Shown in pieces: positions 47,317 to 55,252 of a stretch of 64,000 bases of DNA. The stretch is from assembly GCA_037201625.1 (NCBI GenBank), contig JBBCGR010000003.1:2356001-2420000 (forward strand), read 5' to 3'. The position numbers and the translations under genes are program-made. Origin of the DNA: JAMXLO01 sp037201625 (GTDB lineage Bacteria; Pseudomonadota; Alphaproteobacteria; Acetobacterales; Acetobacteraceae). The notes beneath the pieces were generated by a model, which searched no databases, had not been told where the DNA came from, and saw nothing but the letters and a program-made list of their open reading frames with translations. The stretch's first letter is position 1, and each line of letters opens with the position of its first letter.

Positions 47317-47826
47317 ATGAGTGCAAGCATCCACGACAAGCTCAATCGCGTTCGCAAGCCACGCGTCCACATCACGTACGATGTTGAAACGGAAGGCGCA
47401 GAGATCCAGCGCGAACTACCGTTCATCGTCGGCATCATGGGTGATTTTTCCGGCGATCCGACGCAGCCGCTGCGTCCGCTCGCGGACCGCAAGTTCATCC
47501 AGATCGATCGTGACAATTTCAACGATGTCATGGCCGGGATGAATCCAGGCCTGAAGATGAAAGTCGACAACACGCTGTCTGAAGAAGGCGGCGAGATGGC
47601 GGTCGACCTGAAGTTCAACTCGATCGACGATTTCGAGCCGGCGCGCGTTGCCCAGCAGGTGCCGGCGCTGCGCGCACTGCTCGAGACGCGTGCCAAGCTG
47701 CGCGACCTCATGAGCAAGGTGGATCGCTCCGAGGAACTGGAAGGCCTGCTCGAGCAGGTGCTGAAGAACGAGACTGATCTGAAGTCGCTGTCCAGCCAGT
47801 TGGGGCTGGACAAGCAGGAGGGCTGA
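47317..47826 (+). CDS. tssB: T6SS contractile sheath small subunit TssB
   Basis: A 169-residue protein with the canonical TssB/VipA sequence: DKLNRVRKPRVHITYDVETEGAEIQRELPFIVGIMGDFSGD, then RKFIQIDRDNFNDVMAGMNPGL and VDLKFNSIDDFEPARVAQQVPALRALLETRAKLRDLM. The C-terminus (LEGLLEQVLKNETDLKSL) is the helix that ClpV grips. It forms the sheath with TssC, whose gene starts 3 bases later. Confidence 0.97.
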   Translation: MSASIHDKLNRVRKPRVHITYDVETEGAEIQRELPFIVGIMGDFSGDPTQPLRPLADRKFIQIDRDNFNDVMAGMNPGLKMKVDNTLSEEGGEMAVDLKFNSIDDFEPARVAQQVPALRALLETRAKLRDLMSKVDRSEELEGLLEQVLKNETDLKSLSSQLGLDKQEG

Positions 47827-47829
47827 TCG

Positions 47830-49323
47830 ATGTCCGAAGCGCAGACCGCACCGCAGACGGCCGGGGCGACGACCACCGACGGCACTTCCTTCCTCGACCA
47901 GGTCGTCGCCGCCACCAAGCAGACCGCGCCCGACCAGGCGCAGGATCTGGTGAAGAACCTGGTCGAGCAGGCGCTCGCCGGCACCGTCACGTTCGACAAG
48001 AACCTGACGCGCACCTTCGACCGCGCCATCGCCGCGATCGATCGCAAGCTGTCGGATCAGCTCAATGCGATCATGCACCATCCGAAGTTCTCGCAGCTCG
48101 AAGGAAGCTGGCGCGGGCTGCATTACCTGGTGATGAACAGCGAGACCAGCACCAGCCTCAAGCTGCGCGTGCTGAACATGCCGAAGCGCGACCTGTCGCG
48201 CGACCTGCAGCGCGCGGTGGAGTTCGACCAGAGCCAGCTCTTCAAGAAGATCTACGAGAACGAGTTCGGCACGCCGGGCGGCGAGCCGTACGGCGCGCTG
48301 ATCGGCGACTACGAATGGACGCAGCATCCGGACGACATCGAGACGCTGCGCCTGGTGTCCAACGTCTCCGCCGCGGCCTTCGCGCCGTTCGTCTCAGCGG
48401 CCGGTGCCGGCATGTTCGGCTTCGATAGCTGGCCGGAACTCGCCAAGCCGCGCGATCTGGCGAAGATCTTCGAGACGCAGGAATACACCAAGTGGCGCAG
48501 CTTCCGCGACAGCGAGGATGCGCGCTTCGTCAACCTGGTGATGCCGCGCACGCTGGCGCGCCTGCCGTATGGCGCGGCGACCAAGCCGGTCGAGGAGTTC
48601 AACTACGAGGAAGCCCCGTACGACGCGACCGGTGCGGCGAAGCCGATGGAGCACCGCGAGTACTGCTGGATGAACGCGGCCTATGCGATGGGCACGCGGC
48701 TGACGGCGGCGTTCTCGCAGTACGGCTTCTGCACCGCGATCCGCGGCGCCGAAGGCGGCGGCAAGGTCGAGAACCTGCCGTACCACGTGTTCACCTCGGA
48801 TGACGGCGACCAGGACGCGAAGTGCCCGACCGAGATCGCCATCACCGACCGGCGCGAGTTCGAGCTGTCCAGCCTGGGCTTCCTGCCGCTGTGCCACTAC
48901 AAGAATACCGACTACTCGGTGTTCTTCGGTGCGCAGTCGGTGCAGAAGCCGAAGAAGTACGACCGGCCCGAGGCCACTGCCAACGCGGCGATCTCGGCGC
49001 GGCTGCCCTACATCATGGCCACCAGCCGTTTCGCCCACTACCTGAAGGTGATGGCGCGCGACAAGATCGGCAGCTTCATGGAGGCGGGCGACGTCGAGCG
49101 CTGGCTGAACCGCTGGATCAACAACTACGTCAACGGCAACGAGAATGCCGGCCAGGAGATGAAGGCCCGCTTCCCGCTGCGCGAGGCGCGCGTCGAGGTC
49201 AAGGAGATCCCCGGCAAGCCGGGCTCCTACAACGCGGTCGCGTATCTACGTCCGTGGCTGCAGATGGAAGAGCTGACCACCAGCCTGCGCATGGTGGCCC
49301 GCATCCCCGCCGCGGCGAGCTGA
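47830..49323 (+). CDS. tssC: T6SS contractile sheath large subunit TssC
   Basis: A 497-residue TssC/VipB. Key segments are LSDQLNAIMHHPKFSQLEGSWRGLHYLV, VEFDQSQLFKKIYENEFGTPGGEPYGALIGDYE, WMNAAYAMGTRLTAAFSQYGFCTAIRGAEGGG, and the C-terminal RFAHYLKVMARDKIGSFM with KEIPGKPGSYNAVAYLRPWLQMEELTTSLRMV. It corresponds to the TssC41-type subunit of rhizobial Imp systems. Immediately downstream of tssB. A hairpin repeat follows before the second tssC-like gene. Confidence 0.97.
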   Translation: MSEAQTAPQTAGATTTDGTSFLDQVVAATKQTAPDQAQDLVKNLVEQALAGTVTFDKNLTRTFDRAIAAIDRKLSDQLNAIMHHPKFSQLEGSWRGLHYLVMNSETSTSLKLRVLNMPKRDLSRDLQRAVEFDQSQLFKKIYENEFGTPGGEPYGALIGDYEWTQHPDDIETLRLVSNVSAAAFAPFVSAAGAGMFGFDSWPELAKPRDLAKIFETQEYTKWRSFRDSEDARFVNLVMPRTLARLPYGAATKPVEEFNYEEAPYDATGAAKPMEHREYCWMNAAYAMGTRLTAAFSQYGFCTAIRGAEGGGKVENLPYHVFTSDDGDQDAKCPTEIAITDRREFELSSLGFLPLCHYKNTDYSVFFGAQSVQKPKKYDRPEATANAAISARLPYIMATSRFAHYLKVMARDKIGSFMEAGDVERWLNRWINNYVNGNENAGQEMKARFPLREARVEVKEIPGKPGSYNAVAYLRPWLQMEELTTSLRMVARIPAAAS

Positions 49324-49392
49324 ACCGCCGCAGCAACACCATGCCTCGCCTGTCGTCATGGCGGGGCATGGACGCGCGGATGGCTGTTTCAT

Positions 49393-49419
49393 CGTCATGG
49401 CCGGCGCACGGCCATGACG
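49393..49419. repeat. Hairpin repeat between the two tssC genes
   Basis: A perfect 11-base stem cgtcatggccg / cggccatgacg with a gcgca loop lies in the 112-base gap between tssC and its paralogue. A diverged half-unit (cgtcatggcggggcatgg) is at about 49354-49371. The core CGTCATGGC matches the elements at 22660-22910 and 41759-41836. Placed inside the sheath operon, it could protect upstream tssBC mRNA or reduce read-through, giving less of the second TssC. Confidence 0.75.
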
Positions 49420-49435
49420 ATGCGGGAGCAGCACT

Positions 49436-50974
49436 GTGAACGAAATCGACCTCGCCGTCGCGGCGCCGCCGGAGCAGATCACGACCGCTGCGGTGCGCGA
49501 CGCCATCCTGTCCGGCCGCTTCATCGGCAGCCGCGACACGGCCATGGCCGATGCGCTCACCGAATTCCTGGGCGCGCCGTCAGGCGATGCGATCGATGCG
49601 TGGTTCGGCGCCGACCGCGGCGTCCGGCTGCGGATTGATGCGCAGGCACTACGCGACGCGATCGACCGCGACATCGCCGCGATCGACGCGATGCTGTCGC
49701 AGCAGCTCGATGCCATCCTGCACCACCGCCGGCTGCGCAAGCTGGAGGGCACCTGGCGCGGCGCCGCGTGGCTGTGCGACGGCGTCGACCTCTCCAACCG
49801 GCTGAAGATCAAGATCCTCAACGTCGCCTGGCCGGAACTCTGCCGCGACCTGGAACGCGCCATCGAGTTCGACCAGAGCCTGACGTTCCGCAAGGTCTAC
49901 GAAGACGAATTCGGCACCCCGGGCGGCGAACCCTACGGGCTTCTGGTGGTGGACCACGAGGTGCGCCACCGCCCCAGCGCCGAATTCCGCACCGACGACG
50001 TGACCGCGCTCGCCTCGCTGTCGGGCGTCGCGGCGGCGGCCTTCTCACCCGTCGTGATCGGCGCGTCACCGGCGCTGCTGGAGGTGGACAGCTTCACCGA
50101 CCTCGCGACCTCGACCGACCTCGCGGCTCCGCTGCGCAACGCCGAGCATGCGCGGTGGCGCAGCCTCGCCGCGCGCGCCGACATGCGCTTCGTCGGCGTC
50201 GCCCTGCCGCACGTGCTGGCGCGGCCGCCGTGGCAGGACGACGGCACGCGCGCCGATGGCTTCCGCTACAGCGAGTACGCGCCCGGCAACGACGAACGCG
50301 TCTGGATGAACGCGGCCTATGCCTTTGCCTCGGTGGTCGCGCGCGCCTTCGCGCATTACGCCTGGCCGGCCGATGTGCGCGGCGTCGAGACCGACCGCAT
50401 CGGCGGCGGCCTGGTCACCGGCCTGCCGCTCGAGCCGTTCACCACCGATGCCGACCTAGTCTGGGTGCGCAACCCGGTGGAGATCGTGCTGACCGACCGG
50501 CAGGAGCGCTCACTGCTCGATGCCGGGCTGATGCCGCTGTCCGCGGTGCCGTTCAGCGAGGAACTGGTGTTCGGCGCGGTGCGCAGCCTGCAGACGCCGC
50601 AGCGCTACCAGGGTCCGACCGCGCATGCCGCCGATGCCAATGCGCGGCTCTCGACGCAGATCAACTCGATCCTGTGCGCCTCGCGCTTTGCCCACCACCT
50701 GAAGATGAAGGGCCGCCACATGGTCGGCTCGTTCAAGACGGCCGGCGAGATCGAGCGCTTCCTGCAGGCCTGGCTGACCCAGTACGTGAACGGCAACCTC
50801 GCCGCGAGCGGTGACAGCCGGGCGCGCTTCCCGCTCGTCGCCGGCCGGGTCAGCGTGAGCGAAATGCCGGGCAAGCCCGGCAGCTTCGGCTGCGTCGTAC
50901 AGTTGCAGCCGCACTACCAGCTCGACGACATCTCCGCCGCCTTCCAGCTCGTCACCGATCTCAGCGGCCGATGA
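49436..50974 (+). CDS. Second TssC-family protein (ImpD/TssC40 type)
   Basis: A 512-residue paralogue of TssC, GTG start at 49436 with GGGAG upstream. It shares LDAILHHRRLRKLEGTWRGAAWL, RAIEFDQSLTFRKVYEDEFGTPGGEPYGLLVVDHE, WMNAAYAFASVVARAFAHY, RFAHHLKMKGRHMVGSF and SEMPGKPGSFGCVVQLQPHYQLDDISAAFQLV with TssC. Its N-terminal about 75 residues differ (TTAAVRDAILSGRFIGSRD) and the TssC-specific sheath segments have diverged. It corresponds to the ImpD/TssC40 partner known in Agrobacterium and Rhizobium T6SS; whether it enters the sheath or caps it is open. Confidence 0.93.
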   Translation: MNEIDLAVAAPPEQITTAAVRDAILSGRFIGSRDTAMADALTEFLGAPSGDAIDAWFGADRGVRLRIDAQALRDAIDRDIAAIDAMLSQQLDAILHHRRLRKLEGTWRGAAWLCDGVDLSNRLKIKILNVAWPELCRDLERAIEFDQSLTFRKVYEDEFGTPGGEPYGLLVVDHEVRHRPSAEFRTDDVTALASLSGVAAAAFSPVVIGASPALLEVDSFTDLATSTDLAAPLRNAEHARWRSLAARADMRFVGVALPHVLARPPWQDDGTRADGFRYSEYAPGNDERVWMNAAYAFASVVARAFAHYAWPADVRGVETDRIGGGLVTGLPLEPFTTDADLVWVRNPVEIVLTDRQERSLLDAGLMPLSAVPFSEELVFGAVRSLQTPQRYQGPTAHAADANARLSTQINSILCASRFAHHLKMKGRHMVGSFKTAGEIERFLQAWLTQYVNGNLAASGDSRARFPLVAGRVSVSEMPGKPGSFGCVVQLQPHYQLDDISAAFQLVTDLSGR

Positions 50975-51010
50975 GCGTGGCGCGGCATCGCAACAACCCC
51001 TGGGGGGACC

Positions 51011-51820
51011 ATGAGCGGCACTGACCAGACGGCAGCCTCCCTGTTTCGCGCCGGGCGGCTCGACGACGCCGTCGCCGCGGCGCAGGCGGCGCTGCGCAAG
51101 GCGCCCACCGACCTGAACGCACGCGTGCTGCTGGGCGAACTGCTCGCCTTCACCGGCAACCTGGAACGCGCCGACGTCGTGCTCGACGCCGCATCGGCGA
51201 TCGACCCGTCGACCGCGATGGTGGTGGCGGAGTTCCGCCAGCTCATCCGCGCCGACATGGCCCGCCGGCAGTTGTTCCGCGACGGCCGAGTGCCGGAGTT
51301 CCTCGCCGATCCCACCGAGACGCAGCGGCTGCAGCTTGCCGCGCTGGTCGCGCTGCGCGAGGGCAACCTGGCGGAAGCCTCGCGCCAGGCACAGGCAGCG
51401 GAGGCGGTGCGGCCGCGCGCGCCGGGCCGGCACGGCGATGTGGCGTTCGACGACATGCGTGACGCCGACGACCTGCTGGCGGGCAGCTTCGAGGTGCTGA
51501 CCACCACCGGCAAGTATTTCTGGATCCCGGTCGAGCGCGTGCAGACGCTGGAGTTCCACGCGCCGAAGCGCCCGCGCGACCTGCTGTGGCGCCGCGCGTC
51601 GATGTCGGTCGCCCAAGGGCCGGACGGCGAGGTCTACCTGCCGGCGGTCTATGCCGGCGACGATACGGCGGTGACCGATGCGCTGCGTCTCGGCCGCGAG
51701 ACCGACTGGCGCGAAGCGGAAGGCGCCCCGGTGCGCGGCGTCGGCCAGCGCCTGTTCATCATCGGCGAGGATGCCGTGCCGATGATGGAACTCGGCAATT
51801 TCCAGTTCTCGATCGCATGA
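51011..51820 (+). CDS. tagJ: T6SS accessory protein TagJ (ImpE family)
   Basis: A 269-residue protein. The N-terminus has TPR-like helical repeats (ASLFRAGRLDDAVAAAQAALRKAPTDLNARVLLGELLAFTGNLERAD). The C-terminal ImpE domain has FEVLTTTGKYFWIPVERVQTLEFHAPKRPRDLLWRRASM and VYLPAVYAGDD. In Pseudomonas the equivalent protein binds the TssB N-terminus and ClpV and tunes sheath disassembly. Overlaps tssE by 4 bases. Confidence 0.93.
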   Translation: MSGTDQTAASLFRAGRLDDAVAAAQAALRKAPTDLNARVLLGELLAFTGNLERADVVLDAASAIDPSTAMVVAEFRQLIRADMARRQLFRDGRVPEFLADPTETQRLQLAALVALREGNLAEASRQAQAAEAVRPRAPGRHGDVAFDDMRDADDLLAGSFEVLTTTGKYFWIPVERVQTLEFHAPKRPRDLLWRRASMSVAQGPDGEVYLPAVYAGDDTAVTDALRLGRETDWREAEGAPVRGVGQRLFIIGEDAVPMMELGNFQFSIA

Positions 51821-52323
51821 GCGGCCGCACCGGCAACCGGCAGGCCGCGCGCGTCCAGGCGCCGCTGCTGGACCGCCTGATCGACGATGCGCCGGACCAG
51901 GATCGCGATCCGGTGCTCTCCGCCGCCGATTCGATGGCGGCGCTGCGCAACTCGGTGCGGCGCGACCTGGAGGCGCTGCTGAATGCGCGGCGACGCTGGC
52001 GGTCCTGGCCGCGGCACATGACGCAGCTCACCACCTCGCCGATCGGCTACGGCATCCCGGACTTCGCCTCCGGCGCGTTCAGCGATGCCGGGCGGCGCGA
52101 GGAGCTGCGGCTGGAGATCGAGGCGACGATCCGCCGCTTCGAGCCGCGCTTCCTCACGGTGCGCGTGCAGCTCGTCGACGCGCATGACCGGCTGGAGACG
52201 ACACTTCGCCTGCGCATCGAGGCGGTGCTGCATGCCGAGCCGGCGCCCGAATCGGTGACGTTCGACACGCTGGTGGACCCGACCACCGACGATGTGGTGG
52301 TGCGGCCCGGCCATGTGGTCTGA
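51817..52323 (+). CDS. tssE: T6SS baseplate protein TssE (gp25-like)
   Basis: A 168-residue gp25-like lysozyme-fold protein. PLLDRLIDDAPDQ opens the domain; SVRRDLEALLNARRRW (the EALLNxRR signature) is at about 49-64 and SPIGYGIPDFASGAF follows, ending with RIEAVLHAEPAPESVTFDTLVDPTTDDVVV. The catalytic residue of T4 lysozyme is not expected. It sits at the sheath-baseplate junction. It starts in an ATGA overlap with tagJ; 50 bases separate it from tssF. Confidence 0.94.
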   Translation: MSGRTGNRQAARVQAPLLDRLIDDAPDQDRDPVLSAADSMAALRNSVRRDLEALLNARRRWRSWPRHMTQLTTSPIGYGIPDFASGAFSDAGRREELRLEIEATIRRFEPRFLTVRVQLVDAHDRLETTLRLRIEAVLHAEPAPESVTFDTLVDPTTDDVVVRPGHVV

Positions 52324-52373
52324 GCGTGAAGTCACCGCGCCCGCGCGCCGCGTGAGCTCGGGACGCGGCTGAC

Positions 52374-54194
52374 GTGTCCGACGCGCTGCTTCCGTACTAC
52401 GAACGCGAGCTTGATGCGATCAAGCGCCTGGCTGCCGAGTTCGCCGACACGCACCCGAAGATCGCCGGCCGCCTGCGGGTGTCGGCCGATGCGGTGGACG
52501 ATCCGCATGTCGCGCGCCTGCTGGAGGGCGTCGCCTTCCTGGCCGCCCGCGTGCACCACCGGCTGGACGATGAATTCCCCGAACTGACCGACGCGCTGCT
52601 GGGGCTGCTGTATCCGCACTACCTGGCACCCGTCCCGTCCTGCATGATCGCCCAGTTCGACTGCCAGCCGGACCTGATGAAGCCGGCGCACCTGCCCGCC
52701 GGCCTGGCGATCGACACGGAGCCGGTGCGCGGCGAGGAATTACGCTACCGCACCACCGCGCCCGTCACGCTGTGGCCGGTCCAGGTGGAGAATGTCCGCC
52801 TCACCGGGCTGCCGATCGTGGCGCCGCCCAACCCCGCCGCGGCGGGGGCGGCCGGCGTCCTGCGCATCACCCTGAAATGCGCCGCCCCCGAGGTCACCTT
52901 CACCCAGCTCGGCGTCGACCGGCTGCGCTTCTTCCTGCGCGGTCCGACCAACCAGGCGCTGGCGCTGTACGAACTGCTGGGCGTCCACGCCATCTCGGTC
53001 GCCTATGCCGGCAACGCCGTCGATCCGTCACCGGTGATCGTGCCGCCCGCCGCGATCGAGCCCGTCGGCTTCGCCCCCGAGGAGGCGCTGCTGCCCTGGT
53101 CGGCGCGCGGCTTCGCCGGCTTCCGCCTGCTGACCGAGTATTTCGCCTTCCCCGAGAAGTTCCTGTTCTTCGACATCACGCGGCTGGACACCAAGACCCT
53201 GGTATCCGCCGGCAACCGGCTGGAGATCTTCATCTACCTGGATCGCTCGCTGCCGGAGCTGGAGCGCACGATCGGCCAGCACTCGCTGGCGCTCGGCTGC
53301 ACGCCGCTGATCAACCTGTATCCGCAGCGCTGCGAGCCGGTCGCGCTGACCCACCAGGACACCGAGTACCGCATCGTGCCCGACGCCCGCCGCCCACGCG
53401 CGGCCGAGGTCTGGAGCGTGGAGCGGGTGCGCGAGACGCTGGCCGATGGCTCGTTCCGTCCGTGGCGGCCGTTCCACCGGCTGACCGAGAGCGATCCGAT
53501 GCCCGGCGTGCCAGGTGGCTTCTACCACGTTGCCCGTCGTGCCGCGGCGCCGGGCGTGCCGGGCACCGAGGTGTTCCTGGCGCCGCACGATCCCGATTTC
53601 GACCCCGACAAGCCGGCCGATGCGGTGCTGTCGGTCGACGCGCTGTGCGTCAACCGCGACCTGCCCACCGACCTGCCGTTCGGCGGCGGCCATCCTCGGC
53701 TGCGCCTGGTGGAGGGCGTCGCCGCCGTCTCGGCGCTGGGGGCGGTGACCGCGGCGACGCCGACGCTGCGCCGGCCGCTGCGCGAATCGGGCTTCTGGCG
53801 GCTGATCTCGCACCTGTCGCTGGGCCATCTGTCGGTCACCGGCGGTCCGGAAGGGGCCGCGGCGCTGAAGGAGGTGCTCCGGCTCTACGACCTGCGCGAC
53901 ACCGCGGAAACGCGTGCCGCGGTCGATGCGATCACCGGCATCAGCGCGGGGCCGGGCACCGCCCGCGCGCCAGGCCGCGCCGGTGGCTTCTGCCGCGGCC
54001 TCGATGTGACGCTGGAGTTCGATCCGCGCTCCTGGCAGGCCGGCGGCCTCTATCTGCTGGCGGCGGTGGTGGAACGCTTCCTCGCGCTGCACGGCACGGT
54101 GAACAGCTTCACCCGCACCCGCGTCGTGCTGCGCGGCCGCTCGGGCACCGCCGCGGCCTGGCCGGCACGCAGCGGCACCCGCGTGCTGGCATGA
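52374..54194 (+). CDS. tssF: T6SS baseplate protein TssF
   Basis: A 606-residue protein starting at GTG 52374: LLPYYERELDAIKRLAAEFADTHPKIAGRLRV, the invariant TssF opening. DPHVARLLEGVAFLAARVHHRLDDEFPELTDALLGLLYPHYLAPVPS follows, then GFRLLTEYFAFPEKFLFFDI, and the C-terminal FCRGLDVTLEFDPRSWQAGGLYLLAAVVERFLALHGTVNSFTRT. It forms wedges with TssG, TssK and TssE. Overlaps tssG by 4 bases. Confidence 0.96.
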   Translation: MSDALLPYYERELDAIKRLAAEFADTHPKIAGRLRVSADAVDDPHVARLLEGVAFLAARVHHRLDDEFPELTDALLGLLYPHYLAPVPSCMIAQFDCQPDLMKPAHLPAGLAIDTEPVRGEELRYRTTAPVTLWPVQVENVRLTGLPIVAPPNPAAAGAAGVLRITLKCAAPEVTFTQLGVDRLRFFLRGPTNQALALYELLGVHAISVAYAGNAVDPSPVIVPPAAIEPVGFAPEEALLPWSARGFAGFRLLTEYFAFPEKFLFFDITRLDTKTLVSAGNRLEIFIYLDRSLPELERTIGQHSLALGCTPLINLYPQRCEPVALTHQDTEYRIVPDARRPRAAEVWSVERVRETLADGSFRPWRPFHRLTESDPMPGVPGGFYHVARRAAAPGVPGTEVFLAPHDPDFDPDKPADAVLSVDALCVNRDLPTDLPFGGGHPRLRLVEGVAAVSALGAVTAATPTLRRPLRESGFWRLISHLSLGHLSVTGGPEGAAALKEVLRLYDLRDTAETRAAVDAITGISAGPGTARAPGRAGGFCRGLDVTLEFDPRSWQAGGLYLLAAVVERFLALHGTVNSFTRTRVVLRGRSGTAAAWPARSGTRVLA

Positions 54195-55252
54195 CGATGC
54201 GCTCGGCCCTCGCCGCGCTGGCCGCCACGCCGCGTCGCTTCCGCTTCGACGCGGCGATCCGCGTGCTGAACCATGCCCGCCGCACCCAGGACCCGGCCGA
54301 TGCGGCGCGCTTCCACTCGCCGGCCGGCCTGGTCTACCCGGCGGCCGATGTGCTCGACGTGCGCCAGCAGGACGGCGGCCTGCCCGAGGTGACCATCGGC
54401 GTGATGGGCCTGACCGGGCCCTCGGGCGTGCTGCCGCGTGCCTATTCCGAGATCGTCACGCAGACGCTGCGCAACCGCTCCACCGCGCTGCGCGACTTCC
54501 TCGACCTGCTGACCCACCGCTTCGTCGCGTTCTTTGCCCGCGGCGGCATGAAATACCGGCCGGCCCGCGTGGCGGAGGTCGCGCCACAGGCCGGCGTCTC
54601 CACCCGCGACCCGGTGGCGCGCGTGCTGCTGGCGCTGACCGGCTACGGCACGCCGCACCTCACGGACCGGCTGGCGGCCGGGACCGAGCCGCTGCTGCAC
54701 TATGCCGGCCTGTTCGCGCTGCGTCCCCGCTCGGCCGAACGCCTGGGCGCGCTGATCTCGGACTGGCTCGGCATGCGGGTCGAGGTGGTGGAATTCGCCG
54801 GCGCCTGGCTGCCGCTGCCGCCCGACCAGCGCACGCGCCTGGCGGTGAACGGCGCCTGGTGCCGGCTCGGCGTCGATGCCGCGGCGGGCGTGCGCGCCTG
54901 GGATCCGCAGGCGCGCATCATCCTGCGCATCGGCCCGCTCGACCTCGAGGGCTTCCAGCGCCTGATGCCGGACCGGGTGGCGCTGCACCGGCTGGTGTCG
55001 CTGGTGCGCGCCTATCTCGGCTTCGAGCTTGGCTTCGCCATCAACCCGGTGCTGGCCGCGCGCGAGGTGCCGCCGCTGCGGCTCGACGCATCCGCCGATC
55101 CGCCGCCGCGCCTGGGGTGGAACACATGGGTTCCCGCGGCGCCCGGCGGCGCCGGCCGCATCATCGCCCAGGACGCGGCGGACGCGGTGTTCGAGGCCGA
55201 GGTCATCGAGGCACAGCGCGTGGATTGGCGCGGCAAGGAGACGGCAGCATGA
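54191..55252 (+). CDS. tssG: T6SS baseplate protein TssG
   Basis: A 353-residue protein starting in the ATGA overlap with tssF. Conserved parts are FRFDAAIRVLNHARR, VTIGVMGLTGPSGVLPRAYSEIVTQTLRN, LRDFLDLLTHRFVAFFARGGMKYRPA, and the C-terminal LVRAYLGFELGFAINPVLAAREVPPLRL with PRLGWNTWV. Partner of TssF in the baseplate wedge. The stop overlaps a methyltransferase gene, an unusual continuation of the baseplate operon. Confidence 0.95.
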   Translation: MTMRSALAALAATPRRFRFDAAIRVLNHARRTQDPADAARFHSPAGLVYPAADVLDVRQQDGGLPEVTIGVMGLTGPSGVLPRAYSEIVTQTLRNRSTALRDFLDLLTHRFVAFFARGGMKYRPARVAEVAPQAGVSTRDPVARVLLALTGYGTPHLTDRLAAGTEPLLHYAGLFALRPRSAERLGALISDWLGMRVEVVEFAGAWLPLPPDQRTRLAVNGAWCRLGVDAAAGVRAWDPQARIILRIGPLDLEGFQRLMPDRVALHRLVSLVRAYLGFELGFAINPVLAAREVPPLRLDASADPPPRLGWNTWVPAAPGGAGRIIAQDAADAVFEAEVIEAQRVDWRGKETAA

